A stretch of 64,000 nt of DNA from Conexibacter sp. CPCC 206217 (GTDB lineage Bacteria > Actinomycetota > Thermoleophilia > Solirubrobacterales > Solirubrobacteraceae). Where the stretch lies: contig NZ_JAUTDO010000009.1 in NCBI RefSeq assembly GCF_030646165.1, positions 1 to 64,000 on the forward strand, given 5' to 3'. The stretch's first letter is position 1; every line of letters starts with the position of its first letter. Below are positions 7,021 through 15,209 of the stretch, piece after piece. A program made the position numbers and the translations under genes. The notes beneath the pieces were generated by a model that was not told the origin of the DNA, did no database searches, and worked only from the letters and a program-made list of their open reading frames with translations.

Positions 7021-9296
7021 GCGCGCACCTCCGGCAGCGGTTCGGGGTCGAGGAAGCGCCGTAGCACGTTGGTCGTCAGCCGCGCGACGGGGTTGTCGAA
7101 CTCGCGCAGCGCCATCGCGCCGGCCCAGGCGATCGCGCCGACGGCGAAGACGCCGCCGCCGCCGGCCCACGGGACGTAGGTCAGGTCGGAGCGGACGTCC
7201 GGGTTCTCGTCGCCGCCGAGGCCGTCACGGCTCATCGGCAGGTCCTCGTGGACGAGCTTGTAGTACCTGCTGTGACCGGTCGAGCTGGCGACGACGGCAC
7301 CGTGGCGCGGTGAGCCGATGCGGACGTCGAAGCGGTCGATCTCGTCGCCGGCGGCGCCGTCCATCACGAGGCCCTCGGCGCCGAACTCCAGCTCGTCCTC
7401 GCCGAAGCCGTCGAAGATCCACGCCAGCTCGGGCGCGAAGCTCGCCGGCGCGCGACGGTAGCCGGGCGCCTTCAGGTCCCAGCCCTGGCTCGCCATGCCG
7501 ACGCCGACGAGGCGGTTGGGCGCGCGGCCGCGGTGACGCCACAGCCCGCCCGGCTCGCCGGTCGTGGAGTGATGCACCTCGCCGGGCCGGCTGTCCCAGG
7601 TGCGCGTGCCGGCGTTGCCGCGTCGCACCTCGATCACGTGCGGCCGCTCCCGGTCGACGCTGGTGACCCAGTAGAAGCCGTTGCCGCCGAGGTACATCAG
7701 CCGCCCGCCGCGCGCGACGAACTGCTCGAGCGCCGCCACCTGCGGCTCGCTGACGTACTCCGGGTGGGTGCCGGTGATCACCACGTCGTAGGGCGCCAGC
7801 GACTCGACGCCGCCGGCGTGCACGGAGCCGTCGGTGATCACGTCATACGGCTCGCCGAGCCGCTCCAGCCAGTTGGTCAGGTACAGCTCGGCGGAGAGGT
7901 GGCGCGGCGCGTGCTGCATCGCGCTCTGCCACTCCGGGCGGAAGCTGAGGATCGGCCGCAGCGCGCTGGAGTAGCAGCGGCCGCTGCCGTCGCGGTGGAC
8001 GTCGTAGAGCGAGCCGGTCAGCTCCGGCGCGCCCTCCAGCTGCACGTCGCGCTCGCTCGGTCTGCGGTCGCGATCGGTCAGGCCGAAGACCTCGTAGTCG
8101 ATCCGGTCCGACAGCTGCGAGTTGGCGTAGGCGAGGTACGTGAAGGTCGGCACCATCAGCGCCACGCGCGGGCGCGGCGTGCCCGGCGCGGGCAGCACGA
8201 AGAAGGGGATGCGGTCCTCGGCACCGCGCTCGCCGCGTACGCGCAGCGCGTAGACCCCGCTGGCGAGGTCGGCCGGCAGCTCGATCGCGGCGTCGGCCGG
8301 CCAGGCGACGTCGTCGAGGTCGTCGTCGTGGAAGTGGACCGTCGCGTACTGCTGCGGCACATGGCGGTGGTCGACCTCGGTGCCGTCCCAGGTCGAGCCC
8401 GTCACCGCCCGCGTCGGACCGTTGACGAGCATGCCGTGGTGGCCGCGGCCGCCGACGTCGACCAGCCGCTGCGCGCGCGGCTCGCGGCCGAGGTCCCAGC
8501 GCGCGACGGCCGCACCGTCGGCGTCGATCCGCACGTCCTCCAGGCGGCCGTTGAAGTGCTCGCGCGGGTGGGGCGCGCCGGCCGTCGCCGCGAGCAGCAG
8601 CGTGCCGTCGGCCGCCGCGGCGCGCACGCCGTCCGGCAGCGCGCCCGCGACGGAGCCCGCGGCGACGTCGCCGGGGACCGGGAGCAGCGGGCGGTAGGAG
8701 AGCGTCGCGCGGCCGGCGTCGAGGTCCAGCTCGCAGCGCAGCTCGTGCCACTCCCACTCGGTCAGCGGGCGGGGGCCGCGGCAGATCGCGTGGGCGGCGG
8801 CGACGCCGTCCGCGTCCGCGCCGCCCGCACCCGCGCTCGCAGTGCCCGCGTCCGTGTCGCCAGCGGACCCGCCCACGCTCAGCAGCGGCCGTCCGTCCGC
8901 GTCGAGCGCGAGCGCGAAGCCGGCGCTGCCGTCGGCGGTGAGCGTCGACAGCAGCGTCTGCGCACGCTGCTCGCCGTCCGGCAGCCGCGGCAGCGTCGGC
9001 ATCGCCCGCAGCGCGACCGTCACGCGGCGCGCGCCGGCAAGCTCCGCGATCCCGTCGACGCGCGCGTAGGAGCCGCGCACGACCGCGCGCGCGACGCCCT
9101 GAACCGTCTGCGACGCGATCGCGGCGACCGGCGATTCGGGTCCTTGCGGCGACGGGACGCGCTCGTCGGCGCTGTGCAGGCGGACGACGTCGAGGCGCAG
9201 CTCCGGCACGGTCGCATGCAGGTGCACGCTCACCGTCTCGCCGGGGAGATACTCGAAGCGGTCGCAGTACCCGTAGGTGGTCGCGGCGTCAGCCAT
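7017..9296 (-). CDS. N,N-dimethylformamidase large-subunit-like amidohydrolase
   Basis: A 759-residue protein resembling the large (beta) subunit of N,N-dimethylformamidase. The N-terminal half holds a beta-sandwich region with a concanavalin/LamG-like segment (around HFNGRLEDVRID); the catalytic half starts near PRVALMVPTFTYLAYANSQ. Likely iron ligands by comparison with the characterised enzyme are Tyr431 in SLYDVHRDG and His511/Glu513 in GTHPEYVS. It ends with an FDNPVARLTTNVLRRFL segment usual in the family. GGAGGA precedes ATG 9296. The known enzyme has a small subunit; none is encoded nearby, so this homologue may act alone on a different amide. Confidence 0.75.
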   Translation of the reverse strand: MADAATTYGYCDRFEYLPGETVSVHLHATVPELRLDVVRLHSADERVPSPQGPESPVAAIASQTVQGVARAVVRGSYARVDGIAELAGARRVTVALRAMPTLPRLPDGEQRAQTLLSTLTADGSAGFALALDADGRPLLSVGGSAGDTDAGTASAGAGGADADGVAAAHAICRGPRPLTEWEWHELRCELDLDAGRATLSYRPLLPVPGDVAAGSVAGALPDGVRAAAADGTLLLAATAGAPHPREHFNGRLEDVRIDADGAAVARWDLGREPRAQRLVDVGGRGHHGMLVNGPTRAVTGSTWDGTEVDHRHVPQQYATVHFHDDDLDDVAWPADAAIELPADLASGVYALRVRGERGAEDRIPFFVLPAPGTPRPRVALMVPTFTYLAYANSQLSDRIDYEVFGLTDRDRRPSERDVQLEGAPELTGSLYDVHRDGSGRCYSSALRPILSFRPEWQSAMQHAPRHLSAELYLTNWLERLGEPYDVITDGSVHAGGVESLAPYDVVITGTHPEYVSEPQVAALEQFVARGGRLMYLGGNGFYWVTSVDRERPHVIEVRRGNAGTRTWDSRPGEVHHSTTGEPGGLWRHRGRAPNRLVGVGMASQGWDLKAPGYRRAPASFAPELAWIFDGFGEDELEFGAEGLVMDGAAGDEIDRFDVRIGSPRHGAVVASSTGHSRYYKLVHEDLPMSRDGLGGDENPDVRSDLTYVPWAGGGGVFAVGAIAWAGAMALREFDNPVARLTTNVLRRFLDPEPLPEVRA

Positions 9297-9380
9297 GCTG
9301 TCGGTCCTCCGGCTGTCGGTCGGAAAAGTCGTCGTTATCGCCGCCGCGCAGCGGCGTGAAACGCGTGGCGCGCGAGCGGT

Positions 9381-10343
9381 TCATCGCGCCTCCACGGCCG
9401 ACCGCCGCTGCGATTCCAGGAACGCGAGCGTCCCTTCGAGGTCTCTCACGCCGGCGTCGGAGCCGAGGCCGCCGGCGGTCAGGGCGCCGGCCGCGATCCC
9501 GAGCCATGCGGCCTCCTCCAGCGAGCGGCCGAGCGCCAGCCCGCGGATCGTGCCGGCGCAGAAGGCGTCCCCGCAGCCGGTCGTGTCGACGACGTCGACC
9601 GCGAACGTCGGGTGCGTGAACTCGCCGTCGGGGCCGATCCCGAAGCAGCCCTCGTCGTCGAGCTTGACGATCACGGCTGCGGCGCCCTCGTCGCGCAGCG
9701 CGCGGGCCGCCTCGCGCGGGTCGCTGCGCCCGGTCAACGTCAGCGCCTCGGCGCGGTTGGGCATGAACAGGTCGATCTGCGGCAGCGTCGGGCGCAGCGT
9801 CTGCATCGCGTCGTCGCGCTTGATCCCGAGGCAGTCGGCGCTCGTGCGCACGCCCGCCGCGCGGGCCGCCGCCAGCAGCTCGGTCGCGACCGCGCCGTCG
9901 AGACCCGGCAGCGCCGAGACGCCGCCGTAGTGCAGCGCGTCGAGCGTGCCGAGCGCGTCCCACGGCAGGTCGTCGCGGCCGAGCAGCGCGTTGGTGCCGC
10001 GCACGGTCCAGGCGGGCCGCACCCCCGCGCTGCTGATCGGCAGCACCGACGCAGCGGTCTGCGCGCCCTGCTTGACGCTCAGCGCGGCGGTGTCGATCCC
10101 CTCCTCCTCCAGCAGCAGCCGCAGGAAACGGCCGGCGTGGTCGTCGCCGACGGCACCGACCGACAGCACCTCGGCGCCGAGCCGCGCGAGCACGACGGCC
10201 GTGCCGCCGGCCGTGCCGGCGGGGGCGATCCGGATCTGCTCGACGATCACCGCCTGCTGCGTTCTCGGCAGCAGGTCGATCGGCCGCGCGAGCGTGTCGA
10301 GGATGTGGACGCCGACGCAGGCGATCCGCGGGCGCGCGCTCAC
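9381..10343 (-). CDS. PfkB-family carbohydrate kinase
   Basis: Ribokinase-fold kinase of 320 residues that phosphorylates a sugar, sugar acid or nucleoside. It starts at GTG 10343, overlapping the aldolase stop by GTGA. Early glycines are in IAPAGTAGGTAVVLARLGA; the catalytic C-terminal signature is VDVVDTTGCGDAFCAGTI, with Asp of GCGDAF as catalytic base. An 84-base gap separates it from the amidohydrolase-like gene. With the neighbouring class II aldolase it forms a kinase-aldolase pair, a common way to phosphorylate and split a sugar derivative. Confidence 0.85.
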   Translation of the reverse strand: MSARPRIACVGVHILDTLARPIDLLPRTQQAVIVEQIRIAPAGTAGGTAVVLARLGAEVLSVGAVGDDHAGRFLRLLLEEEGIDTAALSVKQGAQTAASVLPISSAGVRPAWTVRGTNALLGRDDLPWDALGTLDALHYGGVSALPGLDGAVATELLAAARAAGVRTSADCLGIKRDDAMQTLRPTLPQIDLFMPNRAEALTLTGRSDPREAARALRDEGAAAVIVKLDDEGCFGIGPDGEFTHPTFAVDVVDTTGCGDAFCAGTIRGLALGRSLEEAAWLGIAAGALTAGGLGSDAGVRDLEGTLAFLESQRRSAVEAR

Positions 10344-11026
10344 GCGTCGGCCCGTCCGTATCTGAGTGCGCGGCTGCGTGCGCCGACCGCATCCAGCTCG
10401 TCGCCCTCGATCAGCCGCGGGGAGCCGAGCAGCAGCGCTCGCCACGTGACCTCGCACATCCACTCCAGCAGCACCATCTTCTCGACCGCCTCCGCCAGCG
10501 TCGGGGCGACGACGACGGCGCCGTGGTTGGCCATCAGCGCGCCGCTGCGGTCCTGCAGCGCAGCGCGGACGGACTCGGCCAGCGCACCCGTGCCGAAGCG
10601 CTCGTACGGCGCGATCCGGACCGGGCCGCCGAAGGCGTGCATCGAGTAGTGCACGACGGGCAGCTCGCCGCTCAGCGTCGCCGCCAGCGTCGTCGCGAAC
10701 GGCGCGTGGCTGTGGACGACGGCGGCCGCGCCGGTCGCCGCGCCGGCCGCCAGATGCAGCTGCGTCTCGGAGGAGGGGCGCCCGGCGCCGGCGACCTGCT
10801 CGCCGTCGAGGTCGACGACGACGCAGCGCTCCGGCGTCATCGCGGACAGCTGCACGCCGCCGCCGGTGATCGCGACGAGATCGCCCTCGCGGACGCTGAG
10901 GTTGCCCGCGGTCGAGGGGGCGACGCCCGTCGCGGCCAGCTCGCGCGCGGCGGCGGCGAGCGCGGCGCGCGCCGGTGTCAGCGGCTCGGGTGCGGTCTGC
11001 TCGCGGGCTCTGGCGATGTCGCTCAT
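10340..11026 (-). CDS. class II aldolase/adducin family protein
   Basis: Zinc-dependent aldolase or epimerase of 228 residues in the L-fuculose-1-phosphate aldolase superfamily. Visible are the phosphate-binding segment TAGNLSVREGDLVAITGGG, the catalytic Glu region PSSETQLHL, the zinc pair VVHSHAPFAT and a third histidine in MANHGAVVVA. It starts at ATG 11026, overlapping the aminotransferase stop by ATGA. The PfkB kinase downstream could supply its phosphorylated substrate, or the two may act in the opposite order. Confidence 0.88.
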   Translation of the reverse strand: MSDIARAREQTAPEPLTPARAALAAAARELAATGVAPSTAGNLSVREGDLVAITGGGVQLSAMTPERCVVVDLDGEQVAGAGRPSSETQLHLAAGAATGAAAVVHSHAPFATTLAATLSGELPVVHYSMHAFGGPVRIAPYERFGTGALAESVRAALQDRSGALMANHGAVVVAPTLAEAVEKMVLLEWMCEVTWRALLLGSPRLIEGDELDAVGARSRALRYGRADA

Positions 11027-12267
11027 GCGAGCTCCTCGACGTGGTGCGCGACCGCGGAGAAGGCGGCGTCGGTCGCCTCCAGCGCACGGTCGATCTCCTC
11101 GTCGGTGTGGGCCGTCGAGAGGAACCAGTTGTGCGTCGGGTGCAGGAACAGCCCGTTGCGAAGCGCCTCCTGCCCGAACAGCGACAGCCGCGCCTTGTGG
11201 GGGTCGTCGACGAAGGTCATGTAGGGCATCTGCACCGGGCCCGTCTGGAGGATCTGCAGGCCGTGCGCGGCCGCCTGGCGGTCGAGCCCGTCGCGCAGGC
11301 GCTGGCCAGCGCGTTGCATCGCCGCCACGCCGTCCTGCTCGCGCAGCGTCGTCAGCGTCGTGAGCGCGGCGCTCATCGCGACCGCGGAGAACCAGTAGGA
11401 GCCGGTCGCGAAGATGCGGCTGGCCGCTTCGCGCAGGGCGTCGGTGCCGGTCACCGCGGAGATCGCGAAGCCGTTGCCGAGCGCCTTGCCCCACGCGCTG
11501 AGGTCCGGCAGCACGCCGAGCGGATCCCAGCTGCCGCCGTGATGCAGGCGAAAGCCGGCGCGCACGTCGTCGAGGATCAGCGCCGCGCCGATGCGGTCGC
11601 AGAGCGCGCGCAGGCCGCGGGCGAAGGCTGGATCGGCCAGTTCCTGGTCGTAGCCCGCGTCGTGTCTGAAGGGGGAGACGATCACGGCGGCGACGTCGCC
11701 GCCGCAGCGGTCGACGGCAGCCTCGGCGCTGGCGAGGTCGTTGAAGTCGTAAGGGACGAAGGTCGAACGGTCCTCCTCGACCGTGCCGTCGAGCCGCGGC
11801 GTGCACCACGGCGCGCTGCCGTGGTAAGCGCCGCCGGCGACGAGCACGTTGCGTCTGCCGGTGGCGGCGCGCGCGACCATCACGCAGACGGTCGTCGCGT
11901 CGGTGCCGTTCTTGGTGAACATCGCCCAGTCGGCGTGGCGGGCGGTCGCGGTCAGCAGTTCGGCCAGCTCGACGATCTGGACGGTCGGGCCGTCGAGCGT
12001 GTCGCCCATCCGCGCCTGGGCGGCCGCTGCCGCCTCGACGGCCGGATGGCGGTGGCCGAGGACGACCGGCCCCCAGCTGCACATCAGGTCGACGTACTCG
12101 TTGCCGTCGACGTCGCGTACGCGCGCGCCCTCGCCCGAAGCGTAGAACTGCGGGTAGCCCGCGGGCAGTCTGGCGGTGCTCATATGCCCGTAGATCCCGT
12201 CGCGCCATGGCAGCACGGCAGCCGCCCGCGCCACGAGCCCGTCGTTCACGGTTCGCTTCAACGACAT
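11023..12267 (-). CDS. class III aminotransferase (GSA aminomutase-like)
   Basis: PLP enzyme of fold type I, 414 residues, closest in layout to glutamate-1-semialdehyde aminomutases and related omega-aminotransferases. The PLP lysine is in LSAWGKALGNGFAISA, the cofactor aspartate in ALILDDVRAGFRLHHGG, and substrate-loop features in DLMCSWGPVVLGHRHPAV. The start is ATG 12267 with GGGAGA about 8 bases upstream; a TTG three bases earlier is less likely. It is the first gene of the eight-gene minus-strand operon and probably releases or moves an amino group from the imported compound. Confidence 0.88.
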   Translation of the reverse strand: MSLKRTVNDGLVARAAAVLPWRDGIYGHMSTARLPAGYPQFYASGEGARVRDVDGNEYVDLMCSWGPVVLGHRHPAVEAAAAAQARMGDTLDGPTVQIVELAELLTATARHADWAMFTKNGTDATTVCVMVARAATGRRNVLVAGGAYHGSAPWCTPRLDGTVEEDRSTFVPYDFNDLASAEAAVDRCGGDVAAVIVSPFRHDAGYDQELADPAFARGLRALCDRIGAALILDDVRAGFRLHHGGSWDPLGVLPDLSAWGKALGNGFAISAVTGTDALREAASRIFATGSYWFSAVAMSAALTTLTTLREQDGVAAMQRAGQRLRDGLDRQAAAHGLQILQTGPVQMPYMTFVDDPHKARLSLFGQEALRNGLFLHPTHNWFLSTAHTDEEIDRALEATDAAFSAVAHHVEELA

Positions 12268-12280
12268 CAATTATCTCCCT

Positions 12281-12343
12281 GGTGAACGGTCTCGAGGTGA
12301 GATCGTGCGGTTCGCCCCTGGGGCGAGCCGATGCGTGTTCACC
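12281..12343. promoter_or_regulatory. nested inverted repeats between aminotransferase operon and LysR gene
   Basis: A 21-bp near-perfect palindrome (GGTTCGCCCC-T-GGGGCGAGCC, 12309-12329) sits midway between the divergent genes. It is flanked by GGTGAAC at 12281-12287 and its inverse GTTCACC at 12337-12343. The position suits control of both directions by the LysR protein, although the spacing is not the textbook T-N11-A. Confidence 0.45.
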
Positions 12344-12390
12344 GTAAGCGAGCCGGCGCGCCAGGAGAAGCAACATTCCGGGGTTGGATC

Positions 12391-12396
12391 TACAAT
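12391..12396 (+). promoter_or_regulatory. -10 element of a probable leaderless LysR promoter
   Basis: TACAAT stands nine bases before the GTG start at 12406. This would place the transcription start at or within a few bases of the start codon, so the mRNA may be leaderless; no ribosome-binding site is visible. A good -35 is not recognisable, as expected for an activated or weak promoter. Confidence 0.4.
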
Positions 12397-12405
12397 GGTT
12401 CTGTT

Positions 12406-13338
12406 GTGGATCTGCACACGCGCCGACTGCGCTACTTCTTCGCCGTCGCAGAAGAGCTGCACTTCGGGCGCGCAGCCGCGCGGTTCTTCGTCGCGCAGCA
12501 GGCGATGAGCCGGCAGATTCGCGAGCTGGAGCAGGAGCTGGGCGTCCAGCTGTTCGAGCGCACGACGCGCGCGGTCAGACTCACGGCGGCCGGTGAGGAG
12601 CTGCTGGTCGCCGCCCGCGGCGCGCTGCGGACGCTCGACGAGGGCGTCGCGGCCGCCCAGCGCGCCGGCCGCTCCTCGGTCGGTTCGCTGACCGTCGGCT
12701 TCCGCTTCGGCCTCGCCTTGGAGCTGACCGACTCGATCCTCGCCGCCGTCGCACGCGAGCACCCCGGGCTGAGAGTCGAGCTGCGCGAGCTCGACTACGT
12801 GGAGCCGTGGCGCGCCTACGCCGACGGTCGCATCGACCTGGCGATCCTGCGCGGCCCGTTCTCGGAGCGCTCGGTCCGCTTCGTCCCGTTGTTCTCAGAG
12901 CCGCTCGTCGCGGCCGTCGGCCAGCGCCACCCGCTCGCGCGCAAGCACGCGGTCACCGTCGCCGAGCTGGCCGAGGTGCAGCTCGTCGCCGCCGACGCGC
13001 GCGATCCGGTCTGGCACCGCTATTGGACGTTGGAGGAGCAGCTGCAGCAGCCGCCGGAGCGGTTGATCCACACCAGCTCGCTGACGGAGGAGTTGGAGCT
13101 GGTGGCAGCCGGGGTCGCCTGCAGCGTCACGGTCGCCGCTGCGGCTCGCTACCTCTCGCATCCCGGCGTCAGCTACATCCCGATCACGGCCGTCGAGCCC
13201 TGCACCACCGGGTTGGCGTGGAAGCCCGAGCGCGAGACGGCGCTCGTGCGGGCCTTCGTCGCGACCGCCGTCGAGGTGCGCGACCGCGAGCACGAGATCG
13301 TCCGCTCGATCGAGCATCCCTTCGACGACGTCGCCTGA
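12406..13338 (+). CDS. LysR-family transcriptional regulator
   Basis: Regulator of 310 residues with an N-terminal winged HTH (MSRQIRELEQELGVQLFERT, then VRLTAAGEELL) and a periplasmic-binding-like effector domain from about residue 87. The effector part shows DLAILRGPFSERSVRFVPLF and VAAVGQRHPLA. Family members begin a few residues before the first helix, matching GTG 12406 (VDLHTRRLRYFFAVAEEL); the open frame continues upstream but adds an atypical extension. Divergent from the aminotransferase operon, it very likely controls it in response to its substrate. Confidence 0.9.
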   Translation: MDLHTRRLRYFFAVAEELHFGRAAARFFVAQQAMSRQIRELEQELGVQLFERTTRAVRLTAAGEELLVAARGALRTLDEGVAAAQRAGRSSVGSLTVGFRFGLALELTDSILAAVAREHPGLRVELRELDYVEPWRAYADGRIDLAILRGPFSERSVRFVPLFSEPLVAAVGQRHPLARKHAVTVAELAEVQLVAADARDPVWHRYWTLEEQLQQPPERLIHTSSLTEELELVAAGVACSVTVAAAARYLSHPGVSYIPITAVEPCTTGLAWKPERETALVRAFVATAVEVRDREHEIVRSIEHPFDDVA

Positions 13339-13343
13339 CGCGG

Positions 13344-13360
13344 CCGGGGCTCAGCCCCGG
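13344..13360. terminator. hairpin between LysR gene and XRE gene
   Basis: CCGGGGCT and AGCCCCGG form an inverted repeat directly after the LysR stop (TGA at 13336-13338). No T-run follows. It may end transcription from the LysR side and overlaps the 3' end of the VOC remnant. Confidence 0.45.
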
Positions 13361-13361
13361 T

Positions 13362-13449
13362 TGTGGTTGACGACCTCGACGTCGTGCCCGTCGGGTCGAG
13401 CACGAACGCGCCGCAGCAGGTCGGGCTGTATCGCCACCGGCCGGGGCCG
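13362..13449 (-). pseudogene. frameshifted C-terminal remnant of a VOC (glyoxalase-like) protein
   Basis: On the minus strand one frame reads RWRYSPTCCGAFVLDP and the next reads DGHDVEVVNHNRG and stop. Together they restore the family ending YSPTYYGAFVLDPDGHDVE. Loss of one base between Pro and Asp (CCGACGGG instead of CCGGACGGG) explains the shift. No N-terminal part remains, because the XRE gene ends immediately upstream. It is a decayed fragment, not a functional gene. Confidence 0.55.
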
Positions 13450-13458
13450 GCGCTCTGG

Positions 13459-14301
13459 TCAGCTGAACTGCTGCAGCCCGATCGCGGCCAGCAGGTCGAG
13501 CTGGCTTGCGGCGTCGCTGCCGGGGGCGGCGGTGAGGACGATCACCCGCAGGTCGCTGTCGCGCACGGTGAAGAAGTCGCAGTCGAGCGTGATCGGCCCG
13601 ATCTCAGGGTGCACGAACGTCATGCTGCCGGAGTTGGGCTGCCGGTCCTGGCGCTGCTCCCAGAGGTCGGCGAACTCTGCGCTGACGGTCAAGAGGTCGT
13701 CGACCAGTTCGGCGAGCAGTCCGTCGTTGGGGTAGCGGCTGCGGGCTTCGCGCAGGTCGGCGACCAGCTCGAGGCGCAGCAGGCGCTCTTCCGCTTCGGT
13801 GCGCAGCCAGCGCGTCGGGCCTTGGGTGAAGACGGTCCAGGCGACGTTGCGCTCGCGCAGCGGCAGCGCGGACGTGTCGCCTGCGAGGGCGTAGGCCAGC
13901 GGGTTGGACGTGGTGCACTGCCAGGAGGCGTCGATGACCATCACGGGCGTGTCGGTGAGGCGGTCCAGGACGCGCTGCACGCTGGGGGTGATGTGGCGCT
14001 TGATGGAGCCTTGGGCGGGCTCGGCGTGCCCGGCGACGCGGAAGAGGTGGGCGCGCTCGTCGTCGGACAGCCGCAGTGCGCGGGCCAGCGGCGCGAGCAC
14101 CGACGGCGACGGGTTGGTCGCGCGGCCCTGTTCCAGGCGCGCGAGGTAGTCGACCGACAGGCCGGCGAGCTGCGCGACCTCCTGTCGGCGCAGGCCGGGT
14201 GCGCGGCGCCGGCCGCCGTCCGGCAGGCCCGCTTCGGCGGGCGTCACGCGGTCGCGCCAGGTGCGCAGGGAGCCGGCGAGCTCGTCGTGGTCGATGGCCA
14301 T
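13459..14301 (-). CDS. XRE-family regulator with MmyB-like sensor domain
   Basis: Protein of 280 residues. An N-terminal helix-turn-helix (LRRQEVAQLAGLSVDYLARL, then EQGRATNPSPSVLAPLARAL) is followed by the MmyB-like ligand-binding region common in actinobacteria (VQRVLDRLTDTPVMVIDASW, NPLAYAL, FTVRDSDLRVIVLTA). It starts at ATG 14301. Such regulators typically sit divergent from the short-chain dehydrogenase they control, as here with the gene at 14402. Confidence 0.88.
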   Translation of the reverse strand: MAIDHDELAGSLRTWRDRVTPAEAGLPDGGRRRAPGLRRQEVAQLAGLSVDYLARLEQGRATNPSPSVLAPLARALRLSDDERAHLFRVAGHAEPAQGSIKRHITPSVQRVLDRLTDTPVMVIDASWQCTTSNPLAYALAGDTSALPLRERNVAWTVFTQGPTRWLRTEAEERLLRLELVADLREARSRYPNDGLLAELVDDLLTVSAEFADLWEQRQDRQPNSGSMTFVHPEIGPITLDCDFFTVRDSDLRVIVLTAAPGSDAASQLDLLAAIGLQQFS

Positions 14302-14401
14302 GCCTTCGGTATAGCGCAGCGCGAGCGCATATCGTCGCCCTGCCAGTACCAGCCTGGAGGGTCCCCTTTTCCTTCGTGGCCGAGCGAGACACGCTCCAGT
14401 C

Positions 14402-15097
14402 ATGACCACCACCTTGATCACCGGAGCAAACAAGGGCCTCGGCCGCGAGACCGCCCGCCGTCTCGTCGAGGCCGGCCACGACGTCTGGATCGGCGCGCGC
14501 GACGCCGCCGCGGGCCGAGCCGCCGCCGACGCGCTGGGCGCACGCTTCGTCCAGCTCGACGTGACCGACGACGCCAGCGTCGCCGCCGCGGTGCAGGCCG
14601 TCCGCGCCGCGGGCGGCGGCCTCGACGTCCTCGTCAACAACGCCGGCATCGCGGGCGCCACCAAGAGCGTGCCCGAGACGACGGTCGACGACCTCGCCGC
14701 GGTCTACGAGACCAACGTCTTCGGCATCGTGCGCGTCACCCAGGCATTCCTGCCGTTGCTGGAGGCGTCGCAGAACCCGGTCATCGTCAACGTCTCCAGC
14801 GGACTGGGCTCGATGACGTTGACCAACGACCCCGAGCGGGTCGAGGGCTCGTTCACGACCGTGGCGTATCCGTCGTCGAAGGCGGCCGTGACGATGCTGA
14901 CCAGCCAGTACGCACGGGCGCTGCCGCGCTTTCGCGTCAACGCCGCCGACCCCGGCTACACCGCCACCGACCTGAACGGCCACAGCGGCCCCCAGACGGT
15001 CACCGAGGGCACCGACGCGATCGTCGCACTGGCCCAGGTCGGCGCCGACGGCCCGACCAACACCGTCGTCGACCGCGACGGGAACGTGCCGTGGTGA
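14402..15097 (+). CDS. short-chain dehydrogenase/reductase
   Basis: Classical SDR of 231 residues. The cofactor motif is TGANKGLG at the N-terminus, followed by NNAGIAG, the catalytic serine in VNVSSGLGSM and the YPSSK active-site motif. The end is short but complete. The substrate is unknown; it is probably a target of the divergent XRE/MmyB regulator, from which it is separated by 100 bases with CCAG/CTGG repeats. Not obviously part of an operon. Confidence 0.88.
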   Translation: MTTTLITGANKGLGRETARRLVEAGHDVWIGARDAAAGRAAADALGARFVQLDVTDDASVAAAVQAVRAAGGGLDVLVNNAGIAGATKSVPETTVDDLAAVYETNVFGIVRVTQAFLPLLEASQNPVIVNVSSGLGSMTLTNDPERVEGSFTTVAYPSSKAAVTMLTSQYARALPRFRVNAADPGYTATDLNGHSGPQTVTEGTDAIVALAQVGADGPTNTVVDRDGNVPW

Positions 15098-15166
15098 CGC
15101 CGGCTCCTCGGTCCGGCGCGTGAATGCGCGCGTCGTCGAAGAGGTGAGGATGCCGCGGTCTAGCTG

Positions 15167-15183
15167 ACCAGACTAAGACTCAT
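15167..15183. promoter_or_regulatory. candidate Zur/Fur-box at the fur-like gene
   Basis: Read on the minus strand, ATGAGTCTTAGTCTGGT matches 13 of 17 positions of the perfect palindrome at 22048-22064. It ends 26 bases before the start of the Fur-like regulator, so autoregulation of the regulator-transporter operon is likely (inference). Confidence 0.55.
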
Positions 15184-15209
15184 TCCTATTTTGATGTAGC
15201 CTGCGGCGC

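Noticed and set aside
7533..9359. Plus-strand 608-codon open frame opposite the dimethylformamidase-like gene
   Set aside because: Composition is typical of GC-rich antisense frames; the minus-strand gene has recognisable family motifs and a ribosome-binding site.
12271..12762. Minus-strand open frame over the LysR start region
   Set aside because: It would run through the LysR HTH in antisense and through the intergenic palindrome; no motif or ribosome-binding site.
13363..15123. Plus-strand 586-codon open frame across the XRE and SDR genes
   Set aside because: It is antisense to the XRE regulator and out of frame with the SDR; the translation is Arg/Gly-rich without motifs.
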